Part shown: piece by piece, positions 42,301 to 54,300 of the stretch | How positions within the stretch are numbered: position 1 is the stretch's first letter | Layout of the letters: each line of letters begins with the position of its first letter | Assembly (NCBI GenBank): GCA_013400155.1 | Contig: VXBM01000144.1 | Location: 219,088 to 283,087, forward strand | Length of the DNA stretch: 64,000 bases | Reading direction: 5' to 3' | Source: Helopsaltes ochotensis | Taxonomy: Eukaryota > Chordata > Aves > Passeriformes > Locustellidae | Notes under the pieces: generated by a model | What the model saw: only the letters and a program-made list of their open reading frames with translations | Told to the model about the DNA's origin: nothing | Databases searched by the model: none | Made by a program: the position numbers and the translations under genes

Positions 42301-45300
42301 CCATTTTGTACATTTAGAAGCCTTGTATAATACACACTTCTTAAAAATATGTCCAGACTTGAATGTAGCAGTGGCCCAGAACATACCTTGGATCTTTTTA
42401 TTGCCAAATCTGTGAGCAGTTCTTTGCTATTTGACATCCTCTTCTATTTACTGAGCCCTCAGAAGTGCTGCTTCAGTGGGTAGGTGTGAAGATTGTAGAG
42501 TAAGAAGCAGGCTGTATTCTGGATCTGTGAATAGTTGCCATAAATCATCATAAAAGCTTCTGAGAAGTTTGTGCATGTATGCCCCCCACCCCCAAATAAT
42601 CCTCTACCTGACTGGTGAAACTTTCAGATATTTTTGGCTACTTTCACATCAATATGCCAATGATACTTAGATTTACTCCTTGATTTGAAGAGGGGTGTCA
42701 AGAAAACTGAGCAGAATGCGACTCACCTCAGCTGAGAGATGGTTTGGCACAATTAGGAGGATTAGTGAAAACCACCATTAGAGGTTTAGTAGGCCTTTGA
42801 CAAAATGGTCAGGCACCTCTAGGACCTAGTACAGTTAGTTAACATTATTTTTATAGAACTATCTGCAGGTGGCCATCGTAGGTTAAAGTTTTTTACTGTC
42901 CTGCTTGGCTTTGTGGACCTTAGGACAATAATTCCCATTTGAATTATGAGGATACAGAAAAGTTTGGTCAAAGTTGACCAAAGCAATAACTTATTTGTTC
43001 CCACTGGCTGGAACACCTTTGCCAAGGTCTAATTGGAAAATCAGAGTTTGAATTACCTATAAGCCCCAAATACAAGCATGGGGTTTACATCCTTTCTAAA
43101 ACCTCCCAGTAGCTCTTTGCTGCTGATCATTAAGTGAGAGTCCTTCATAAATTGATCATGATATTAAGTTATATATAATTTTTCAGAGTATCTTGGGGGG
43201 TTTAATGTTTGACATGAGAGCTTTAATAGGCAACTATTTTCTTAACATTTCTTTTGTATACTTTGGAGGCTTTCAGGGTAATCGTTGGGTTGTTTGGGGT
43301 TTTTTTGTTTTGGGTTTGGGTTGGGTTGGGTTGTATTGTTGTTGGCTTGGAGTTGGGTTTTCTGAATTCTTCATAATCAGAATTTCTGCTGCCAAATCAA
43401 ACACTGTTACAAAAATTACATGAAAAAAGAATTTGAAAACAAATCCAAACTGCCAGACTAATGTGAATATAAAAGATCTAGTGGTATATCTAAGAAAATG
43501 TTATCCTACTCTTTACAGTAGGCTGGTTGTGGGAGAATATTAGACAGACTTAAACTTTTCTTAGATTTCAGTTATGGAATAAACTGTCAGGGCTGTGTGG
43601 GCCTGACAGAATTATGCTGGTAGAAGTTCTATTGCTGGCCAGCTAAATACATCTGATATTATCTGGTGTTTGAATAGCTTTATCTTTTACTTCTGTAATG
43701 ATTTGATGTTGTGAAATAAGCATCTGTCATCCTCTCTCCAGTAAGAAAACAGTTTTTTCCTCTGCATGTTTCTCATAAGAAATTTTTTTTTTCTCATGTA
43801 AAAAGTTTCTGTAAGCTTTATGTATGTTTGTGTTGAAATTTTGAAATACTGTAATGCTTTGTCTGCCTGGTTAATATCCATGATATCTAGATGAAACAGT
43901 TTTCCTAACTGCCTAGTTTTTTTCACGTTGCTTAAGTGCACATCAACAATTGCTTGAATCTGCTCTGATCAGAAGTAATTAAAGAATATTAGACTAAAAC
44001 TTCTCTTTTTGCTATTCTATTTTAAACTAAACATCTGAAGGGAAACCATACAGAGAAGTCAGATTGTGTTGTACTATCCTGTACCGTTGTCTTGATCTTC
44101 ATACAGTAGTGTAAAAAGTTCACTTTTTGTAACTAAAGCCTGCAAAGCCCGAGCCTAAAGAGTCTGCCAGAATTGAAACATAGATTGCTTCCCCAGAGGC
44201 TGGAAGTGAATTGGAAGATCAGGTCCCTGTGTAAGACACAAAAGTGGATAAATGCAGAGCCACGTGGCACTAACTGTGTCTCAGAACCCAGGCTCTGTCT
44301 ACCCCTTATGGATAAGGAAGCATTTGGAAAAGGAGCCTCTTGTCTTGTCAGAGCCTCCTGCTTTGGATTTTCAGAGCAACTGTGCAATGTTTTGAGTTTG
44401 ATAGTTGCTGTTTATTCCAGCTGTTAGAAATTAGTATCTACAATTTATCAAACCACTTTTCTGTAGTGAAAAGTACCTGCAAGCTTTTACTTATCAAAAC
44501 TAATATACATATATACACACACACATATATATGTGTGTGTGTGTGTGTGTAAATAAAGCTGGTGTTTAAGTACGAACCCTGAACTCTAAAAATGTTTCTT
44601 TGATCACCTTGTGCAGGAAGTCTTTCAACCAGGGAGTTTTTTGTCTCACTCTCAGCTATTGATAGCAAAAATATCTAAAATCCTTTCCAGAGATCACCAG
44701 GAAAAGTCACATCAAATAAGCGGAAATGAGAGTTGTCGTCATGAGAGATAATGTTCTACCTTGCATAAACAAATTACAGCTTTGACTTCATAATCTGTCC
44801 CTTCAGAAAAGGAGCTTTATCTTAGCCACTGCCTCTAAAGCAGACCAGAAACTCTCCTATCAAGGTGTGGTCCTTAAGAGACAATCTGCTGATGTCCCCA
44901 TCAGACTCTGTGTTTCCACAGCTGTGGGTACAACTCCGATTATTAGTGGGAAGGATTTGAAAGGAACGTAAATGATTCTTGGAGACTTCTGAGACAGTGA
45001 CAGGCCCATGTGTTGGTGAGCTAAGGCACTGACCTTGTTCACTCAGAAGGAGCAGAAAAAGTGGAACTGAAGCAAACAGTCGAAATAGTCAGGTTATGAA
45101 AGTGACACAGCAGAAAGGTGAAAATAGAGGGAGAAGTTCTGTCTGATTACTCCCAGGCACTTCCGGCAGACTGCAGACTGTCTTAGAACTGGGTGAAAAT
45201 ACTCTTCTACGTGTTTTTTAAGACAGTGATGGAGGAGAGAAAGGACATCAAAGGTCCTAGTGTTACTGGATTTTATGTCAGAATATACTTATATTTAGCT

Positions 45301-48300
45301 GGTTAAAAAATACAAATTAGTAGTGCTCAGTATTTCCAAGTGTCCATTACATTTCTACTTGCTTATACGTGATATCTAAGCAGTGAAAAAAATCCCATTC
45401 CATTTGCAATTTTTATAAGATCAACTGAGATTGTTATGATTACATAAAATACACAATTATTGTGGAAATTGTATTCCTCCTAGTGTTTAAAAAAAAGATT
45501 TTTTTTTTCCCAACAGAAAAAACAAAGGAATGTTTTGCGGATAGGAATTCAGAGCCTGGGTTCTGTATTGTGGGGTGATGACGTTTGTTGCAGTGATACT
45601 CCTGAAGATCCTCATAGCCTGACAAAATTTCTGTATGTTCTCCGTGGCCTTCTCAGGAAATCATTGTCAGCCTGCATCATCACAGTGCCTGCTCACCTTA
45701 TGCAGGTAGGGAATGTTGCTTTTGCTGGATTTTAGAGCTCACACATCACTTAGCAAAAGTTTAAAGCTTATGGTAAAAAAACAAATGCAATTCCAGACAT
45801 TTTTAGAAGTCTTTTTATTCAAAGAGTGAACCTAAAACATGACTATATCTTATGCTTTATACTTTTGTGGGAGAGTCATACTGCAAAATCAACAAAGACC
45901 TAAGTATAAAATTATTTTAGAAACAGTTATGCCAAATGTGGGTCTTACTCCTTTTTTGAAAAACTGTCAAAATTTCAGAAACTGTAGAAAAGCAAAGAAA
46001 ATACCTATAGTAATCTCTTTTTCAATTATTTTTGCAACATCTCTATGCACTTTCCCAGTGCTTTGAAAATGCTTTTTGGAGTATCAATACAAGGATTTCA
46101 GTCCACTGTCTTTGTGTAAAATGCTCGTTATGATGATATCTGATCTTGTTTTTAAAGTCAGGAATTGAAAGGTACAGGTTTGCTCTATAAGTCTAATATC
46201 CCTTTGTATTGGGACTAGGAGCAAACCAGTTATGGCATCAGTCATCTTCCCAACTGCAAAATCAGAAGCAATTAACAGCATTGTTCCTGACAGTGTACAG
46301 AGACTTAAATATGTCTTCTGAATATAAACTTTTTTAACCAAATGAAAAATATAGTCTTTTGTTCTGTGAGTGGTACTGTAACTTAGAAAAGCAAAATTAT
46401 CATTCACAATGAACAGAGAACCTATCATTTTAGATATTTGAGTTGATTATAGTCAAAATTACTGGATGAAACCTCGTGTCATGCAAAATCTTTTCATAGT
46501 AGGTGAGTTAATCAATAGATTAAATCCTGGCCTAGGTAGGTACATGACTCACATGTATTGCATTTTGTTAAAGGTCTTTGAAAACCTGCAAATGTTATTT
46601 AGATACCAATGCAATTACTCCTTTGAAAATAAGGTCAACTTTCTAGTTTTGCCATTGTAGTCAAAAGTGTCTGAATATTTCTCTTGCAGTACATACTTCC
46701 ATCTCCTTACTTCTTATTTTTAAATATTAGGTGGCAGTCTGCCTTCAGAAAGAGGGACAGTCAAATTTAATGCAAGAAATAGAACTTGTGAATGTAAAAC
46801 TATCATCCTGCTTCTTACACACTGGAATTGCCTGTCCGTAATTGGGGCATACAACCCTTTCTTTTGTAGTCTTCTTTATATATCATGCCAATAAAAAGTA
46901 TATTTGTATTTTAGAGAAGTACAGAAGTGCGTCTGAGAAAGAAACTGAAGTTTGTTTCAAACTTACTTGAGAAGTTGATTATTCGTTTGTGCTTATAAAT
47001 TCCAGGGAGTTAGGATTGAAATTATACCTCATTTTTAAAATAACAGAGTTTTTCATTTTAACAGTTAGTGCTAGAATATTCTGATTTTTTAAAAAAAATG
47101 AATATTATGTACAGAATCTTTGCTGACTTGAACAAACAAGGGTATTCATTTTTGGCTTTTTAATTTGAAACTCGGTGTATCCTCCTTTAAGCACCGCACT
47201 GTGGAAAGAGCTGTCATTAGGAGGAGCAAAGCTGCTGAGGGTTCCTCCTAGGCCACATTACTGAGTTCCCAGAGCCCTGCTGTGTTGTTGTTGCCCTCTC
47301 CAAGAAGCCTGTTCAAGAGCCCCTGGGAGCATGTGTCCAGCCTCCCTGGCACTGCTTAATTGGTGAGGCTGGCGAGATGAGAGCGCAGCCGAACATGTGC
47401 TCGCGCCGCAGACGGACCTGCCTTATAATAACAGCAGCTGCTCGCATTCTCACTGCACAGCTCCTCTCCGTTCTGGTGCTGAGGGCTCTGGCTGCAGTCA
47501 AAAAGTAAAGGGAATAGCTCTTCTTTCCAGCAGAGTGAAAGAGAGGGATTGGGGTTTTTTTCTTTCCAAGTGTATATGTGTTCAATTTGATCAGTCAGTT
47601 CTGGCATATGCTTTATCTGTTAAATCTTCAAGTCAGTGCACCGAAGGCATTAAGAATTCACAATGTTTTTCTGAAGATGTAGTAAATTCCCCATTTTGTG
47701 GTTCAGCCCCTGACTAAATTAATTGAGTGGTCTCCAAGTAAATTCTTCACGTGTAATTTCCATGAAGGATGTGTAAGTTCAAAATCGTATTTAATCAAAG
47801 TTTTGGATGATTTGTACAAAAAAATAGTTTCGTCTTTACCTGCTTTGCCATGAAAAAGTAGATTTTTGATAGTGATGTAACTTATCTTTTCTCTGTCAGT
47901 CCCCAGTACTAGTTACTCCAGTGAAGAAGAAATAAAACAATTGGGCAGTACTGATTTTTGACAGGAACAATACCTTTTCAACCCAAACTAGTTCTGGTTT
48001 TTACATGAAGTATATGAATAATGCATATATATATATGTATAATTTTTTTACATTGTTTTCTTTTATGTATTTTGCCAAATACTTTGCATGTTGTAGTGTG
48101 ACAGGGAATTCACAAATTAAATCTACCTGTTTTCTTTCTTTTTCGGAAAGTTTAATTTTGCCTTTACTTTTCATATATTATCCGTTTGGTTTTTTTTTTT
48201 TGGCTGGTGAGACATTAAAATGATCCTCCCTATTTCATACTTTCTGTATTCTGGTTTGTAATTTTTCTCATGCTGCCTCTTTAATCTGTTTCTAAACAGT

Positions 48301-51300
48301 CACTTTACCTTATTACAGTAACATAATGCAGTAATGCTATTATTGTTTGTTCACTTTCCCTACATTCTCATGTCTTGTTTGACTCTTCAGTGATTACAGA
48401 GCATTAAACAGTGATTTTGTTCTTGATGTTTTTCCCTCTGTGATACACATGCAGCAATGTGGCTCTTTCATTATTCCAGCAATTCATTGTCTTAGATTTA
48501 ATAACTTGGAATTGCATTTATCCAAAGATAATGCTCATTAATCCAGCCTGATGGGACAGTTCATGGTGTTCTGTAAGGCTATATTTTGGTAAAAGACACA
48601 AGTTTGCAAAAAAAAGTCTGTTTGTGTGTGGAGTTTTTCCAGAATAATTAGAAGAAATTGTAGTCCACTAAAGCACACAGATTTTGGGGGTTTTATTGAT
48701 GAAAATTCCTGGGCAAACGGTGCATGAAGAAAAAGGAAAATTCTCTTTTCTCAACCACAAAAATAGGAATGCATTATTCTGGAAGAGGGTTTCAAGAAAA
48801 TGACACAAAAATCTTATCCAATTATGAATTTTATTCAGGTGATGTGTGACAAGTTTTACTTGATTGATATTTTCTACCAATTGAACATACTCTTATCTTA
48901 CACTGTCTGTCAGGTAATAAATATTGAGCTACTTACAAGTGTGATTAAAATAGTTGATGGAAGGTTATTTTTCAAGTCTTCCTACTGCTTCTTGAAAATG
49001 CGTTGTGCCGAAGAAATCATATGGTACATTTGAAAAGGGAAAATTACTTCCATTTTTAAAATCTAGCATTGATCAAGGAGGGCAGGTTGAAGAGGCATTT
49101 CATTTGTTGTTACAATTTCAAAGTTTAAAGAGTACTATAAAAGTAAGTAAGGATTCTTTTTCTGTATTTTGATAATCAGTGCATTTAAATACCTAATTTT
49201 AGAAAAAGAGTTACTGTGCAATTGCATGACTGAAAGGACTTCAACGTCACTGGTCTATAATAGAAAAGTCATAAATTAGAATTTAAAATATTTTTCCCAT
49301 TGTATTTTTTTCTGTAATTATGAGAAATCATTGGTAAATCCAAGAACATCTTTCCCTTAAAATGCTAAATAATGTTTTTAATTCTATTCCTGTTCTTCCC
49401 AAATTTTATCACTTAAGTAGTAGTAGATTTTTTTTGAGTAGATATTATATTCAATGGGGAAAGTGTAGCACTTGTTAGAGCCATCCTTGATTTTGAACTC
49501 AAAGCTGGTAGGTATTACTGGTAAGGACTAACAACCATATTAGTCAGCACATACCAAGGGAAATTAATTGACTAATGAAAAGTCAGTATGAATAAGTCTT
49601 CTTACAGAAGCTGTCCTCAGAGTCTGAAGTTCTGTTTAGCAAGGTATTTTCATTATTTCATCCAGTATGATAAAAAATTAATTTCCTACAATATTAATGT
49701 TTTGATGTTTTGAATTCACTGAAGTGCATAAGTTACTGTACCTTTCAGGGTAAAAAAATTCAGAAACAGCCTTTTCACATCCAAAGCCTTTTGTGTTGAC
49801 ACTCAGTGATTCAGCAGCTAAACTCAAAGTCAAGCAGTGGAGTGCTTTAGAACCCATTGCTAATATAGGATTATATGATGTGAACTCCTATAGCTGGTGA
49901 ATTTCTTCCAGGTTGAAATCTTTATTCCTGTGACAAGAATTAACTAAGAGTGATTGCCTGCCTCAGAGCTCTAACTTGTGAGAGTTCACTGGTATGAAGT
50001 GCTGAATAACCTCCAAAAGTATTTGATGAGGTAGCTGCATGAATATTTGTATTCAGATCCAACATCATGTGGTTTCTGTATCATGATTAAGGAAGCTTTC
50101 AAATTTCTCTGCAAAATAGAAACCATGAAGATGAAACAGTCATAATATTTTTCTGTATTGGGTTTTTCTTACTTGCTTTTCAATGTTGCATGTTGCTTTT
50201 TGTTGTATGTGAGACATAGATTTTAACAACTGTACAAATCAATATCAAAAGTTTATGACAGGTATTTTGGGTTATCCACATAGTTTTAGGATATGAGTAT
50301 TTTGGCTTTTAGACATTCATAAAAGCATCTTTAAAATTCTGACTGAGTAGGAAGCTAAGGGAAGTATCCTATTCAAAATTTAATTTGGGAAACAGTATTT
50401 TTTTTTCATTTCTCTTATTGCTGATGTATTTGCTAATCAAGCTGTAGAAGAAATAAAAGTATTTTGTGGTTTCATAGAATCAGATTTTGGTTGCCAAGAG
50501 GCTGTGTTCTAGCACTACCACTTCTGATTTGGTAACAACTACCCATGTGTAAAACAAATACAATATACATCTGAAGCATATTTTCGTCCACGCGTATTAG
50601 TTGTCTGTTAACCAGATTAACTATATAATGAACAGTCACACTGTATGTTAAAACAGCCTTGTCATTTTAATAAATTTTACTTTTTAAAAGGACAATATAT
50701 ACACATCCTCACCATCTCTCTTTAATAAACAAAAAAATCTCTTTGTCAAAATGCATATGTTATACTGGAGAAGTGCAAGAGTACATGCAATGTGGCAATT
50801 TTGTTTTACATTTTATGTCTGTAAGCTGAAAATACGCCTATGACAATCAGGTAAGATTTAGAACCAGATCTTTGAACTACAGCATTAGACCTAAACAGTT
50901 AAATATCCCATCACAGTATGGAGATAGTCATCTGTTCAAGCATATGGAATCTTTTGGCTACTGGACTAAGTAGTTAATATAATGCCCAGTGTCCAGACAT
51001 GGACACAACTGTTATGGAAGCAGAAGGGAAGAGGCTCATGTATTGAGCCCATTTGGACACTGATAAGTAAAGATTAGAAGAGTGACTTTAAATAATACAG
51101 GGCAAAGTGGTTATTGCTTTAAGCTAGTAATTCTTTTAGAAAATGGAAGGTAACATATTTTTTCCAAAGTAGGAGGGTTTTTTTGCTTAAGTAGAAGTTC
51201 AGGACCTTGAGGGGAAAAAAAAAAAGCCCTGTGACTCTAGCATTAAATATAGGGTTTATCTGTTCTGTTTCAGAATCAGAACAAAGAACAATAATTTTAT

Positions 51301-54300
51301 GTAAAACTATTTTACATTTAAATCCTTGCATATGTATTTTCCATCTTAAGTTATTTTCACAGAACTGAATATTGAACTTCTCTGCAATGTGTGCTTAGAA
51401 ACATTTTGATGGGAAGTTTTGGTGTTGTTTAAAAATCCTGAAATTTCAGAATTCAATTCTACCTCTTTTTGTTTAGACATTCTCTATTAATTAGAATATA
51501 ATCATAATAAAAAGGAATACTGCATCTTTAATGATGTTTTTGTGCCTGTGTAGTTAAGCTTTAATGCTAGGGAGAAAAAAAAAAAAGATTAAATTAGCCT
51601 TGTAACCTCTTTCTCTTCCAGACTGATGATGGAAAATAAAAGCTCTTAGCCACAGACTGTAACACTTAGAATTAATATTTAATTAGACCAGCAAATTGTA
51701 CACCGTGGCTGAAAGCTTCCAAAGAGTTGTTAGTGCCACAATTGACCTACAAGTTTAATAATAACTCACTTCTAGGAGCAAGTGCCAGTTCAGCATAGTG
51801 GAGCCACTGTAAGAAAGTCCTGTGAGATTAAAATCAGCAAACCAAATGGCAGGCGAGGATTCCTGGGATGGAGCCTTCTGGAAAGCTGGGAGCTGGAGTA
51901 GCTTTTCAGCCAGGATTCAGATGAGAACAGTGGGCAAAAAAAGCTGATCCCTCCTGTTCTGGGAGCTTCTGGTTGTAGGCCAAAATCTTAGAACAGATTT
52001 TTTCTAAATGTTCTTCCTGCAGCTATTAATTTATATCACAAATCAAGTAATGAATGGCTTATCTTCATCTTTTAATTAAGTTTTAATACAAACATTGTCA
52101 CCGAATTCATTGGTCATGAATTTTACTCGTGAAAGAAGGATACATTTTTGGTACGATGTGTCATTCAGTATGTTTGTATTGCAGAATGTTTAATTTTATA
52201 GTATCTTACTGCTACATAAAGGGGTCCTTGTTAGAGTAAGATACGACAAGCATTTTGTCATAATATTATGAAATGTGTAAATTAAATATGAAATGAGTAT
52301 ACATTGTAAAATACAGTATTTTGAAGGTTAAATAGCTTAATCTTGCTTTTCATTGTACTAAGAATTAAAATATAAAGCCAGTAGCTCTCCATTAGACATC
52401 CATCTGAGCCTTAATTCTATGGCAAATTATTCTAGTGAAATAGGGCACCATAAGTTCAAAAATGTGCAAACACACAGCAACAGACTGAGGAAGGAGCATT
52501 CTGCATTATTTATTGGCTAGATCCTAAATAATTAAAAGAAATGCCTACTCATTAGTTAAAAATTAAAGCAGGGGAGGACCTTGCCAGCAGAGGGAGCAGT
52601 CATGTCTTTCCGTAGGTTCCCATCGTTTCCAGCCTACCCATCATTTCCACCTTACCTCTTCTTATTGCCCAGCCAGTTTCCCATCTGGACCCAGCTTTGC
52701 CAGCCTGCTCCTGATGACAGCCTATAATTTTGTACTGGATAAGGGATTAGTTTTTTAAATGATTTTATATTTCAGAATCTTGCCACTTGATTACCAACAT
52801 CAGTTAGGCGTTCCTTTTGATACTTGTGTACTATTAATTGAAATAACAGTGCAGGTTCTTTTTGGTCACCTGGGAATAAAATGAGATTCACTGTTTAAAG
52901 AATTAAAGTTGCAGTGAATGTTAGCCTTTCTAAATTGGTGAGCAAACTGCAGTGACATTTTTTCAGGCAAAATGGCAACAAAAGGAACTCCTGGACCTTT
53001 TTTCTTACAATGAATGATTCCCAGTGGAGTCATAGCATTTTAGTTAAGTCAGTTAGTTTCAAATATGTAATTTTGGCAGTTTTGTTGTGGCTCTTTTGTA
53101 ATATGCCTCACTCTTCAGTCTGCATTTGCATCTCTGTCTTATACAATACTATGACCAACTTGTAGCATGGCATATTTTCTGACCTAAGTTTTCTAGAGGA
53201 ATATGCTCAAATGATCAGTTCATTTTTGTGATGATTACAGACAAGTAATAACCTATAGATTTCTAACTATATACTTTTATAACAGTGAGACAGTCTCATT
53301 AGCGAAAACCATATAATGTTCAGAGGAGGTGCTGGGTTCATTTTAGCCCAGATCTTTACTGATTTCCTCCCAGCCACTCAGCCCTCACTGGAGAAGAGCT
53401 GAATCAGATTTATTTCATCTCCTCAGTGCAGTGGGACTTGTGCAAGAGCCCCATGCCCCAGAACCATCCACAGTCACCTGCAGCCTGTGCCTTCAGTCAC
53501 TGAATGCTCAGGAAAGAGAAGAGAAAAACACTGGACAGGATTCAGCTCACAAAGTGTCACCCTTTAACACACTGTACATCTGTCACCTCTTTCAGCCAGA
53601 TAATAACAGGATTTTCAGCACCCAGCTTTCTGGGCTTCCACTCCCACAGCATCTTCATGACACCAAGTAATTTGCTGATACCCCAAAACCATGGATGCAG
53701 CCTCCTAAGCCAAGCCTCAAATAGAGGGGGGCAGACAGAGCTACAATGAAAGGCTGAGTTGGGATCCCAGCTCACTGTTGACTGGCTTTTGGCTTTGGAC
53801 AGCTCACATGACACCTTTGTGCTTGTTACTGACTTGTAAATGAGGAATGCAGCACTTGCCTGTCTTTTGTGAAGCACTTGGAGATCAACAGATGGAACAC
53901 TTGATTTAAACTACTGGACTTGGTTCATTTTTTTTAGGCTGCAGCAGCAACTGTTATTGACTTGCTTAATTTATCTCTGTTTAGTGATCTCTCATTTCGC
54001 TGTTGGCCTTTAGGTCTGCCCTTCAATGGCAAAATAGACATACTTCTTATTATGTAAGGTGCCAAGCTTTGCTGGCCTTAAATGCTTTCATAGCTCAAGT
54101 AATACACAAGCCTATCTTCAGTGAAGATCCAAAGATTTATTTTTTTTTAGTGCGTGATATTTAGTTTATATTTCCTGACTTCTTATTCTTCCTGAAAAAT
54201 TATCAAAATAATTTGTGTACATTGTCATCCACCTTCATCTGACATTTTATGATAATCTGGAAAAACACTGCAGAGTTCCCACAGCAGAGACAACTGTCAA

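Larger units (their letters stand above)
40709..45516 (+). other. ELP4: ELP4 intron 6
   Basis: It contains a GC-rich patch with a perfect RFX X-box (41540-41860), a nuclear-receptor-like inverted repeat (42963-42982), a G-quadruplex-forming motif (43312-43330) and a self-complementary dinucleotide microsatellite (44503-44550). The rest shows nothing recognisable. Confidence 0.9.

Noticed and set aside
45440..45625. Minus-strand frame over ELP4 exon 7
   Set aside because: It is the reverse shadow of a real exon.
50471..50500. TTTCATAGAATCAGATTTTGG, similar to a reversed CR1 terminus
   Set aside because: It is too short, with no continuing similarity to the right.
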